Part shown: positions 26,091 through 33,952 of the stretch, piece after piece
How positions within the stretch are numbered: the first letter of the stretch is position 1
How the letters are laid out: the number at the start of each line of letters is the position of its first letter
Source: a bacterium D16-36
GTDB taxonomy: Bacteria > Bacillota > Clostridia > Lachnospirales > Lachnospiraceae
NCBI GenBank assembly: GCA_003611745.1
Contig: RAYF01000018.1
Coordinates: 1-64,000, forward strand
DNA length: 64,000 nt
Direction of reading: 5' to 3'
The notes under the pieces: model-generated
Seen by the model: the letters and a program-made list of their open reading frames with translations, nothing else
What the model was told of the DNA's origin: nothing
The model's database searches: none
Program-made: the position numbers and the translations under genes

Positions 26091-27539
26091 CTATAGAGTA
26101 TTTTTCATATCACGAATCGCTTCTTCTAATATCTTATATTCTTTAATTGCAAGCTCATGGTCTCCTCTTCGCAGCGTCATCTGTAAACGGAAGGCTTTAC
26201 GTTTCAAGTTTGCGGTATCTTCTGATACCAGCTGCTTTATACTTTCTGCAAATGTATTCGCCCTGTCCCAGTTTTCCATTTCGATACAGAGCACCAATTT
26301 CTCCATATTTGATTCTATTTGCTTTATATTTTCATCAGAACCAAGTTGAAAGATTTCACTTGTATCATCTTCATCATCCGCCGAAACTGCCCCAACATGA
26401 AATGAATATGTATCTGTCTCCGCAGAAACAATGTCTTCCTCCCCATCCTGCTGTACTTTCTGCACCCTCACAGAAAAAGAAAAAGTACTTCCCTTTCCCT
26501 TTTCACTCTCCACATTGACATCGCCGCCCATCATCCTTACCAGATTCTTGACAATATTAAGCCCAAGGCCAGTACCGCCAAATCTTCTGGTAATCGACGC
26601 ATCTACCTGTGAAAAGCTCTTAAATAACTTATCCATGTCATCATCCGATATGCCAATGCCGGAATCAATCACCATAAAAAACAGTTCCATCTCTTCCGCA
26701 AAATCCATACTTTTGATAACTTTAATCACAATCTGCCCTACAGAAGTAAACTTAACTGCATTTGACAAAAGATTATTCAATATCTGTGTCAATCGCAGCT
26801 CGTCACTAATCATCCTATCCGGAATATCATCCGAAACATTGCAGATTAGCTTCAACCCTTTTGCCTCTACAGAAGGCTGGTTTGTGCGAATCAGCTTATC
26901 CATCATCTGATGGAAACTGAACTCCCTGTTCTCAATCGTAAATTTATTAGCCTGAAGCTTCGAAAAATCAAGAATATTATTTATAATTTCAATCATATTC
27001 TTGCAGCAATGGTCTATCAGCTCCACTGTCTCCCTCTGAGAAGCCGAAAGCTCCGTCTCCAGAAGATTCTGTGCAAGCCCCATCACTCCATTAACCGGCG
27101 TCCGCAGCTCATGTGTCACATTTGCAACCATTTCATTCCGCTCTTTATTTACTTCCTGAATCTCTTCCCTTGCGTACGCCAGCTTCCGTTCCGCATCCAC
27201 CTTCTGAACAATACTGAAGGCACGGCAGACGCCATACCTCCCTGTATCCTCGGACAACATGGCTACCCGTACCTCAACCGGAAAACAGGTTTGGTTTTTG
27301 CGGTAAATAGATGTCTCAAAACACTGTTCAAACATCCCGTCCTTAAAAATCAGACGGTCATCATATACTTTAATACAAGTTCTAAAAATATCCTGCAGCC
27401 ATATATCCTCTGAAGGATTAAATCCCAGCTGCTCATACACACTGGCATTACATTCCATAACCAGACCAGTGCTAGAAAAAAAGAAAATCATATCTCTGCT
27501 TTCTTTAAAAAGATATTCATAGCGTTTCCATCCCTGCAT
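26091..27539 (-). CDS. PAS-domain sensor histidine kinase
   Basis: About 480 residues. A PAS domain (YEYLFKESRDMIFFFSSTGL onward) is followed by a coiled coil, a HisKA domain with the phosphoacceptor His in NVTHELRTPVNGVMGL, and a complete HATPase (N box LTQILNNLLSNAVKF, G1 DSGIGIS, F box, and G2 FGGTGLGLNIVKN). The C-terminal 110 residues form helices resembling a degenerate Hpt domain but without an obvious histidine motif. There are no TM segments, so it is a cytosolic sensor. The start is uncertain: the ATG at 27539 is the first clear one, but the frame is open to 27608 and a strong GGGGGTGA occurs at about 27570, which could serve a non-ATG start. Confidence 0.9.
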   Translation of the reverse strand: MQGWKRYEYLFKESRDMIFFFSSTGLVMECNASVYEQLGFNPSEDIWLQDIFRTCIKVYDDRLIFKDGMFEQCFETSIYRKNQTCFPVEVRVAMLSEDTGRYGVCRAFSIVQKVDAERKLAYAREEIQEVNKERNEMVANVTHELRTPVNGVMGLAQNLLETELSASQRETVELIDHCCKNMIEIINNILDFSKLQANKFTIENREFSFHQMMDKLIRTNQPSVEAKGLKLICNVSDDIPDRMISDELRLTQILNNLLSNAVKFTSVGQIVIKVIKSMDFAEEMELFFMVIDSGIGISDDDMDKLFKSFSQVDASITRRFGGTGLGLNIVKNLVRMMGGDVNVESEKGKGSTFSFSVRVQKVQQDGEEDIVSAETDTYSFHVGAVSADDEDDTSEIFQLGSDENIKQIESNMEKLVLCIEMENWDRANTFAESIKQLVSEDTANLKRKAFRLQMTLRRGDHELAIKEYKILEEAIRDMKNTL

Positions 27540-27586
27540 ACTGCTGCTAACACCCTGTGAGATAACATCACCCCCTTTACAAGAGA

Positions 27587-28093
27587 TTATGCCTGAGCAC
27601 CACAACACCTTTTATATTTTTTCCCACTTCCGCATGGACATGGATCATTGCGGCCTACCTTTTTCTCCTTGACAACCGTTCCTGATTTCTTCTGTTCGCG
27701 GTATAACTCTTTCCTTCTATCTGCTGATAACAACTTATCCCATGCCGGAAGCTCATAAAGCCATTCTGCTTTTGCTTCTACCATATTGTAATACAGCTTT
27801 TCTAAATCTATATCTAAAGAAACTACTGTATCCTCCGTCATATCCTCTATCGAATTAGGACTTTTAAGACTATCGTTAATCCCGTCAAGAAAGCCAACCA
27901 TATATTTTAATTCCATATTGTACTTATCAGCAAGTTCCTTCACTGTACCAGTAACTACATTAGACGGATTTTCCAGAAGCTCCTCATAGATAACCTTTTC
28001 CTCTTTGAAATACTTATCCCAGATTGCCTTTCCTGCTGGAGAATTAATCTCAACTCCATATGCATATTCTCTCCAATCCTGTAATAATCCCAT
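27587..28093 (-). CDS. SEC-C motif protein
   Basis: A 168-residue protein. The C-terminal 20 residues are the SEC-C zinc finger [18 protein letters not shown], the same metal-binding tail as in SecA. The N-terminal 140 residues are acidic and helical and I do not recognise a catalytic motif. Such small SEC-C proteins occur widely in Clostridia with unknown role. It is the first gene of the signalling cluster that runs down to 23471; its 3' end overlaps the open frame of the kinase, which indicates co-transcription. Confidence 0.8.
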   Translation of the reverse strand: MGLLQDWREYAYGVEINSPAGKAIWDKYFKEEKVIYEELLENPSNVVTGTVKELADKYNMELKYMVGFLDGINDSLKSPNSIEDMTEDTVVSLDIDLEKLYYNMVEAKAEWLYELPAWDKLLSADRRKELYREQKKSGTVVKEKKVGRNDPCPCGSGKKYKRCCGAQA

Positions 28094-28219
28094 TTCTTCA
28101 ACCTCTCTTTTCTTTGTAATCTTTTAGGCCCTCACCCTTTTTCAAAACTACATCTTATACGCTGTTCCTGTTCGCGCAAGCATATACAAAGTTAATTATA
28201 GCATCCCACCTCACAATGG

Positions 28220-28912
28220 TCAATAAAAGTTGGCAAAAATAGATGCCAAAAACACAGTAATAAGTCCCGATACAGCAATGCTCAAGCTGCTCATCGCGCC
28301 CTCCACTTCCCCTATCTCCATAGCACGCGCAGTGCCAACTGCATGTGCCGATGAACCAATTGCAATCCCTTTTGCGATTCGGTCTTCAATCCGGAAAATC
28401 CTGCAGACAAATTCTGCAATAATATTCCCAATAACCCCAGTAATAATAATCACTGCCACCGTAATAGTCACAATCCCACCCAGCTCTTCCGAAACTCCCA
28501 TTCCGATTGCCGTAGTAATTGATTTTGGAAGCAGTGTCACGTACTCTGTATGGCTAAGCCCAAGAACCGCTGATAATGCCAAAACACAGACAGCGCTTGT
28601 AAGCGCCCCTGACAAAATTCCCGCAAGAATCGCCCACACATGGCGTTTCAGTAACTCAAACTGTTCATAAAGCGGCACTGCAAGGCACACAGTCGCAGGT
28701 GTCAGTAAATAACTCAAATATTTTGCACCTGCATTGTATGTTTCATAATCAATATGAAAGACTGCCAGAAAAAAAATCACAGCAAGAATCGCAATCAAAA
28801 GCGGATTCATTATGGCATATGGAAACTTTTTTCTCAGCAGCGCCCCTGCTTCATATGTTGCAAAGCTTAGCATAACCCCAAAAAATAATGAATTTTGCAA
28901 TAATTCCTTCAT
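28220..28912 (-). CDS. lrgB: LrgB family membrane protein
   Basis: About 230 residues with 6-7 TM helices, carrying the LrgB signatures LLTPATVCLAVPLYEQFELL, LLPKSITTAIGMGVSEELGG and IGSSAHAVGTARAMEIGEVEGAMSS (in part). With LrgA it forms a holin-like system linked in other Firmicutes to murein hydrolase control and pyruvate uptake under micro-aerobic conditions. The ATG overlaps the lrgA stop as ATGA, so translation is coupled. Confidence 0.92.
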   Translation of the reverse strand: MKELLQNSLFFGVMLSFATYEAGALLRKKFPYAIMNPLLIAILAVIFFLAVFHIDYETYNAGAKYLSYLLTPATVCLAVPLYEQFELLKRHVWAILAGILSGALTSAVCVLALSAVLGLSHTEYVTLLPKSITTAIGMGVSEELGGIVTITVAVIIITGVIGNIIAEFVCRIFRIEDRIAKGIAIGSSAHAVGTARAMEIGEVEGAMSSLSIAVSGLITVFLASIFANFY

Positions 28913-29280
28913 ACCTTCCCCGCCTCCTCTTTCCGCTTTTGGACGCGGATGACAAACTGCGTAACCCTTCCCGCAACAACCATAACAACAATCGTTGATA
29001 TAACAGTCAAAACTGCTATCTTTAACAGAATTGGCCGGAGTACCCCCCACGAATCCAAAAGCCCGACTCCCGCCGGGATAAACATAAGCGGCATAATCTC
29101 CACCAGATATTTGGCTGTATCCTCAACCGCACTCAGCCTGAGCAATCCGGTTTCCAGACACAAAAACAATAAAACCAGACCATAAATGCTTGCCGGAACC
29201 GGAAACGGCAAAACATATTTCAAAACCTCCCCCAAAAATGAAATAAATAGAACAATCATAAATTGCTTCACATACTTCAT
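28909..29280 (-). CDS. lrgA: CidA/LrgA family holin-like protein
   Basis: About 123 residues with four hydrophobic segments; the motif VPASIYGLVLLFLCLETGLL and IMPLMFIPAGVGLLDSWG are typical of LrgA/CidA. The charged C-terminus (VQKRKEEAGKV) is cytosolic. The start at the ATG at 29280 follows GAGGGAG; the open frame begins 16 codons earlier without family similarity. It is translationally coupled to lrgB. No LytSR-type regulator is adjacent. Confidence 0.9.
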   Translation of the reverse strand: MKYVKQFMIVLFISFLGEVLKYVLPFPVPASIYGLVLLFLCLETGLLRLSAVEDTAKYLVEIMPLMFIPAGVGLLDSWGVLRPILLKIAVLTVISTIVVMVVAGRVTQFVIRVQKRKEEAGKV

Positions 29281-29363
29281 GGAATCTCCCTCTTTCCACC
29301 ATACTGGCACAATACTTCCGCATGCCATGCTGCTGTACCAGAAACAGTTTTATCTCTTAAACT

Positions 29364-30461
29364 TTACAGTTCCGTGCGGACCGCAGTTAAAGCCGCTTCT
29401 ACTACTTTATCCATATCATAGTATCGGTATTCACCAAGCCGCCCCCCAAAAATCACATTCTGCTCTAAAGCGGCCGCCTCACGGTATCTTTTAACAATCT
29501 CCTCATTTTTTGCATCATTCACCGGATAATACGGCTCGTCCCCTTTCTTCCACTCGCTAGGATATTCCCTCGAAATCACTGTGACAGGCTGTGTACCAAA
29601 CTCAAAATGCTTATGCTCAATAATTCTTGTATATGGTATCTCACGTTCCGTATAATTTACCACAGCATTCCCCTGATAATTCTCCATCTCCAATGTCTCA
29701 TGCTCAAACCGCACAGAACGGTACTCCAGTACGCCAAACTTAAAGTCAAAATATTGGTCTAACATTCCGGTATAAATCGTTTTTTCTGCAATATCCGGAT
29801 TTGCCCTGCGATATTCAAAATAATCTGTATTCAGCAGAACATCTGCCCCTTCCAGCATTTTTTCCACAATCTGCGTATAACCACCCATAGGGATGCCCTG
29901 AAAACGGTCGTTAAAATAATTATTATCATAGACAAAACGGAGAGGCAGGCGCTTTATAATAAATGCCGGAAGCTCCTTACAGTCCCTTCCCCACTGCTTT
30001 TCCGTGTACCCTTTAACCAGCTTCTCATAGACATCCCTTCCAACCAATGAGAGCGCCTGTTCCTCCAGATTTTTCGGGTCTGCAATCCCAAGTTCCGCAA
30101 TCTGCCCTGCAATCTTATCCTTTGCCTCCTGTGGCGTTTTAATCCCCCACATTTTACTGAATGTATTCATATTAAACGGCAGGTTATACAGCTCATCCTG
30201 GTATACCGCCATTGGAGAATTAATATAATTATTAAATTCTGCGAACTGGTTCATATACTCCCAGATATCCTTATTTGAAGTATGGAAAATATGCGCACCA
30301 TATTTGTGTACATTAATCCCATCCACATTTTCACAATAAATATTTCCGGCAACATGAGCCCGCTTATCTATTACCAGACACTTTTTCCCCCGCTTCATCA
30401 TCTCATGGGCAAAAACTGAACCAAATAAACCTGCCCCTACAATCAAATAGTCATAATGCAT
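29364..30461 (-). CDS. glf: UDP-galactopyranose mutase
   Basis: A 365-residue flavoenzyme converting UDP-galactopyranose to UDP-galactofuranose, the donor for galactofuranose in surface polysaccharides. It has the N-terminal FAD motif YLIVGAGLFGSVFAHEM, then KRAHVAGNIYCENVDGINVH, HIFHTSNKDIWEYM, the substrate-site region KGYTEKQWGRDCKELP with the conserved W, and PMGGYTQIVEKML. The C-terminal FAD contact GRLGEYRYYDMDKVVEAAL is complete. It is an isolated gene here, with no glycosyltransferases beside it. The ATG follows GAGGGA. Confidence 0.96.
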   Translation of the reverse strand: MHYDYLIVGAGLFGSVFAHEMMKRGKKCLVIDKRAHVAGNIYCENVDGINVHKYGAHIFHTSNKDIWEYMNQFAEFNNYINSPMAVYQDELYNLPFNMNTFSKMWGIKTPQEAKDKIAGQIAELGIADPKNLEEQALSLVGRDVYEKLVKGYTEKQWGRDCKELPAFIIKRLPLRFVYDNNYFNDRFQGIPMGGYTQIVEKMLEGADVLLNTDYFEYRRANPDIAEKTIYTGMLDQYFDFKFGVLEYRSVRFEHETLEMENYQGNAVVNYTEREIPYTRIIEHKHFEFGTQPVTVISREYPSEWKKGDEPYYPVNDAKNEEIVKRYREAAALEQNVIFGGRLGEYRYYDMDKVVEAALTAVRTEL

Positions 30462-30633
30462 AAAAATCCCTCATTTCTTTGCTCTTTTTTATTCGCCAAA
30501 CCGGCACAAACATTGTTTATTATACTCCAAATTACAGATTTGTACAGTTAAAACATATCCAGCTTTCCTTAATTTTTCAGGACAGCTCTTTGTCCACCAC
30601 ACACCGAAAATTTTCCTATTAAGCAAAAAAACC

Positions 30634-30662
30634 TTGCATTATACCCTATAAGGGTATATAAT
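30634..30662 (+). promoter_or_regulatory. csoR-copA promoter with overlapping copper operator
   Basis: TTGCAT (30634-30639), a 17-bp spacer and TATAAT (30657-30662). The spacer and -10 contain the palindrome ATACCCTATAAGGGTAT (30641-30657), which fits the pseudo-palindromic CsoR operators known from other Firmicutes. Binding there would block RNA polymerase until copper is bound. Confidence 0.8.
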
Positions 30663-30705
30663 CTATTCATCAGGTATAACTTACCATATAGGACAGTTAT
30701 ACGAG

Positions 30706-30863
30706 TATAGCAAATAATTAATTTCTGGTATACTGACGCTGAATGATTGTTTCATATGCAAGGCGGAGGAATGAGGCGTAGCGGTGGCTACGTCGATTGA
30801 CGACAACGTAGCAGATGGGCAATCAGACAAGTAAGTTATACCAGTTAATTAGTATTTGCTATA
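30706..30863. repeat. 158-bp palindromic repeat element with GTAGC-type core (copy 2)
   Basis: Ends TATAGCAAATA and TATTTGCTATA are inverted repeats extended by TTAATT and CTGGTATA on both sides. The centre is CGTAGCGGTGGCTACG (30777-30792). An 11-bp direct repeat TATACGAGTAT overlaps both ends (30698-30708 and 30860-30870), consistent with an insertion. It lies in the untranslated leader between the copper promoter and csoR. Confidence 0.75.
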
Positions 30864-30892
30864 CGAGTATTATTTCAGAAAAGAGGAACACT

Positions 30893-31246
30893 ATGGAACA
30901 AGAAAAAGAATATTTAGACAATGAAACCACCCCAGCCCCTGCAGAACAAGACAGCCCACAATGCAGCTGCCGCAAAAAGGAGCGCTCCGACAAAGAATAC
31001 AAGAATTTACAGAACCGCCTCAGCCGCATTGAAGGGCAAGTGCGCGGTGTAAAAAAAATGCTTGAAAATGACGCATACTGCCCGGATATCCTTATTCAAG
31101 TCTCTGCTATCAACGCTGCCCTCAATAGCTTTAACCGCCTGCTGCTTGCAAACCATATCCGCACCTGTGTTGCAGATGACATCCGTGACGGAAAGCCAGA
31201 TACCATAGATGAGTTTGTAACTATGCTGCAGAAACTAATGCGTTAG
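30893..31246 (+). CDS. csoR: CsoR-family copper-sensing repressor
   Basis: About 117 residues. The four-helix CsoR core starts at residue 40 or so (LQNRLSRIEGQVRGVKKMLENDAYCPDILIQVSA). The copper ligands of the family are present as C in AYCPDIL, then H and C in ANHIRTCV. The N-terminal 35 residues are acidic and contain an extra CSC, unusual for the family. The start ATG at 30893 follows AGAGGA. It is 48 bp before copA, and the shared promoter has a matching operator, so copper-dependent derepression of csoR-copA is very likely. Confidence 0.92.
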   Translation: MEQEKEYLDNETTPAPAEQDSPQCSCRKKERSDKEYKNLQNRLSRIEGQVRGVKKMLENDAYCPDILIQVSAINAALNSFNRLLLANHIRTCVADDIRDGKPDTIDEFVTMLQKLMR

Positions 31247-31294
31247 AATCGACAAAAAAACAATTATCGACTTATTTTAAAAATGGAGGCTTCT

Positions 31295-33817
31295 ATGAAA
31301 CAATATAATGTTACAGGAATGAGCTGCGCTGCCTGCAGTGCCCGTGTGGAAAAAGCAGTATCAAAAGTGGCAGGAGTTACTTCCTGCTCCGTCAGCCTGC
31401 TAACGAACTCCATGGGCGTAGAGGGAGATGCCGTTGCACAGGACATCATCACAGCTGTAGAAGAGGCCGGCTATGGCGCTTCCCCGAAAAGTTCTGGCAG
31501 TTCTTCTGAAACCACTACCCACGCTTCTGACGAAGGCATTTTAAAGGACAAAGAAACTCCTGTCCTGCGGAAACGCCTGATTGCCTCCCTGTGTTTCCTC
31601 CTGCCCCTGATGTATTTTTCTATGGGGCATATGATGTGGAACTGGCCAATCCCTTCTTTCCTGTCAGGAAACCATATCGCTATGGGATTAATCCAGCTTT
31701 TGCTTACCACCATCATTATGGTAATTAACCAGAAATTTTTTATCAATGGTTTCCGAAGCCTCTGGCACCTTGCGCCAAACATGGACGCCCTTGTTGCGCT
31801 TGGTGCCACCGCTTCCTATATTTATAGCACCTATGCTTTATTTGCTATGACAGATGCCATGATGTGGGGGGATGCCGCAAAAGTTATGTCCTATATGCAT
31901 GAATTCTATTTTGAATCTGCTGCAATGATCCTGACACTGATTACTTTGGGAAAAATGTTAGAGGCACATTCCAAAGGAAGGACAACTGACGCATTAAAAA
32001 ATCTTATGAAGCTTGCCCCAAAAACTGCCATAGTTGAACGGGACGGCACCGAAATTGAAGTTCCAATAGAACAAGTAAAAATCGGTGATATCTTTATCGT
32101 AAGGCCGGGTGAAAATATACCGGTTGATGGAATTGTGGTAGAAGGGACCAGCGCCGTCAATGAAGCTGCCCTGACCGGTGAAAGCATTCCTGCGGATAAA
32201 TCTTCCGGTGATACAGTCTCTGCAGCAACCCTAAACCAGTCCGGTTTCCTGCGGTGCGAGGCAACTAGGGTCGGAGAAGATACCACCCTCTCACAGATTA
32301 TCCAGATGGTCAGTGACGCAGCGGCAACCAAGGCACCAATTGCCAAAATCGCCGATAAAGTATCCGGCGTTTTTGTTCCTGCTGTTATTGCCATTTCTGT
32401 TATCACAATATTCGTATGGCTTTTCGCAGGCCAGAATATCGGTTTTGCCCTTGCACGCGGCATTTCCGTACTTGTAATAAGCTGTCCCTGTGCGCTCGGG
32501 CTGGCTACCCCTGTAGCTATTATGGTAGGAAACGGAATGGGCGCAAAAAACGGTATTATGTTTAAAACCGCGGTCTCTATGGAGGAAACTGGCAAAGTAC
32601 AGATTGTCGCGTTGGACAAAACAGGAACGATTACAAGCGGTGAGCCAAAAGTTACAGATATCCTGCCTGCCAAGGATATCTCAGAAGAAAGGCTTCTCTC
32701 ACTGGCCTATACTCTGGAAGAACGGAGCGAACATCCACTTGCAGGCGCTATCCTCCTAAAAGCAAAGGAAAATGGCATAAATGCGGCAGGAGAAATCTCA
32801 GACTTCAAAGCGCTGCCGGGAAACGGCCTATCAGGGAATTTAGATGGTAATTATCTGCTGGGCGGCAACCTGAAATTTATCGGAGAGCATGTCTCTATTC
32901 CGGCAGAATTACAGAAAAAGGCGGCCTCCTTTTCAGAGGAAGGGAAGACCCCTTTGTATTTTAGCCTAAACGACCAGCTAATCGGTATTATTGCCGTCGC
33001 TGATGTAATAAAAGAAGATAGTCCGCAGGCGGTCAGGGAATTACAGAATATGGGTATCCGTGTGGTGATGCTGACAGGTGATAATGAAAAAACTGCAAAT
33101 GCCATCGGGCGGCAGGCCGGCGTAGATGAAGTGATTGCCGGAGTGCTGCCTGACGGAAAAGAAAATGTTATCCGTTCCCTGAAAAAAAATGGCAGGACTG
33201 CCATGGTCGGCGATGGGATTAACGATGCCCCGGCACTCACAAGGGCTGATATCGGCATCGCCATCGGTGCCGGAACTGATATTGCAATTGATGCCGCAGA
33301 TGTCGTTTTAATGAAAAGCCGCCTGAGCGATGTGCCGGCCGGTATACGCCTGAGCCGCGCAACTCTGCGTAATATCCACGAAAACCTATTCTGGGCATTC
33401 TTTTATAATGTCATTGGAATTCCATTGGCAGTGGGAGTCTGGTACCCAATGCTTGGTTGGAAATTAAATCCAATGTTTGGCGCAGCAGCAATGAGCCTCT
33501 CCAGCTTTTGTGTGGTAACAAACGCACTGCGGCTAAATTGGTTCAATATGCATAATACAAAAAGAGACAAAAAAATCAGTCAAAGAAGAAAACAGGAGGT
33601 AACAACAATGGAAAAAACTATGAAAATCGAAGGAATGATGTGCGGGCACTGTGAAGCGAGGGTACAGAAATGCTTAGAAGCCCTTGCGGAAGTAGATCAT
33701 GCCACTGTCAGCCATGAAACCGGCACAGCCTTAGTATCTTTAAACGCTGAAATTTCAGATGATATGCTGAAAAAGACGGTAGAGGAACAGGATTATAAAG
33801 TAATCGGAATCCAATAA
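31295..33817 (+). CDS. copA: Copper-exporting P-type ATPase CopA with C-terminal CopZ-like domain
   Basis: About 840 residues. The N-terminal heavy-metal-associated domain has MSCAACSARVEK. Eight TM helices follow, with the ion-path motif SCPCALGLATP, phosphatase motif TGES, phosphorylation motif DKTGTIT, nucleotide-binding HP motif (SEHPLAG) and hinge GDGINDAPAL. The CPC motif and copper operator identify Cu(I) export. After the last TM helix a basic linker (KRDKKISQRRK) leads to a second metal-binding domain with GMMCGHCEARVQ. The ATG at 31295 is chosen because GGAGG lies just upstream; a preceding ATG overlaps that site. C-terminal placement of such a domain is uncommon in CopA, and it has its own translation signals. 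Confidence 0.95.
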   Translation: MKQYNVTGMSCAACSARVEKAVSKVAGVTSCSVSLLTNSMGVEGDAVAQDIITAVEEAGYGASPKSSGSSSETTTHASDEGILKDKETPVLRKRLIASLCFLLPLMYFSMGHMMWNWPIPSFLSGNHIAMGLIQLLLTTIIMVINQKFFINGFRSLWHLAPNMDALVALGATASYIYSTYALFAMTDAMMWGDAAKVMSYMHEFYFESAAMILTLITLGKMLEAHSKGRTTDALKNLMKLAPKTAIVERDGTEIEVPIEQVKIGDIFIVRPGENIPVDGIVVEGTSAVNEAALTGESIPADKSSGDTVSAATLNQSGFLRCEATRVGEDTTLSQIIQMVSDAAATKAPIAKIADKVSGVFVPAVIAISVITIFVWLFAGQNIGFALARGISVLVISCPCALGLATPVAIMVGNGMGAKNGIMFKTAVSMEETGKVQIVALDKTGTITSGEPKVTDILPAKDISEERLLSLAYTLEERSEHPLAGAILLKAKENGINAAGEISDFKALPGNGLSGNLDGNYLLGGNLKFIGEHVSIPAELQKKAASFSEEGKTPLYFSLNDQLIGIIAVADVIKEDSPQAVRELQNMGIRVVMLTGDNEKTANAIGRQAGVDEVIAGVLPDGKENVIRSLKKNGRTAMVGDGINDAPALTRADIGIAIGAGTDIAIDAADVVLMKSRLSDVPAGIRLSRATLRNIHENLFWAFFYNVIGIPLAVGVWYPMLGWKLNPMFGAAAMSLSSFCVVTNALRLNWFNMHNTKRDKKISQRRKQEVTTMEKTMKIEGMMCGHCEARVQKCLEALAEVDHATVSHETGTALVSLNAEISDDMLKKTVEEQDYKVIGIQ
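33608..33817 (+). CDS. copZ: CopZ-like copper chaperone, possible internal translation product of copA
   Basis: In frame with copA, an ideal ribosome-binding site (AGGAGGT, 33594-33600) lies seven bases before the ATG at 33608. Translation from there would give a free 69-residue HMA-domain protein with MxCxxC (GMMCGHC), the size and fold of CopZ. The gene could thus make both a pump with a tethered chaperone and a soluble chaperone, an arrangement comparable in outcome to E. coli CopA(Z), which uses frameshifting at the other end. Whether the internal start is used is not known. Confidence 0.6.
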   Translation: MEKTMKIEGMMCGHCEARVQKCLEALAEVDHATVSHETGTALVSLNAEISDDMLKKTVEEQDYKVIGIQ

Positions 33818-33849
33818 CCTTATCTGCCGTACATGCACGCAAAATCTGT

Positions 33850-33947
33850 CAAAGGGACTGTCGCTCTAGAAATCTAAATACAAGATATAGCTTTTTATAA
33901 ATTAAAATTTCCTGTATATTGCTTTCTTAATGCGACAGCCCCTTTTT
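33850..33947. repeat. 98-bp IS-end-like inverted repeat acting as terminator between copA and the MATE gene
   Basis: AAAGGGACTGTCGC (33850-33863) and GCGACAGCCCCTTTTTT (33931-33947) are inverted repeats. GGGGCTGTCGCA is a common terminal sequence of IS1182-like elements, so this looks like a small non-autonomous derivative. It lies between convergent genes and ends in a T-run. Confidence 0.55.
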
Positions 33948-33952
33948 TGCTT

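Noticed and set aside
31906-33264. Long minus-strand frames (up to 255 codons) opposite copA
   Set aside because: They mirror the codon structure of copA and have no start signals or recognisable motifs.
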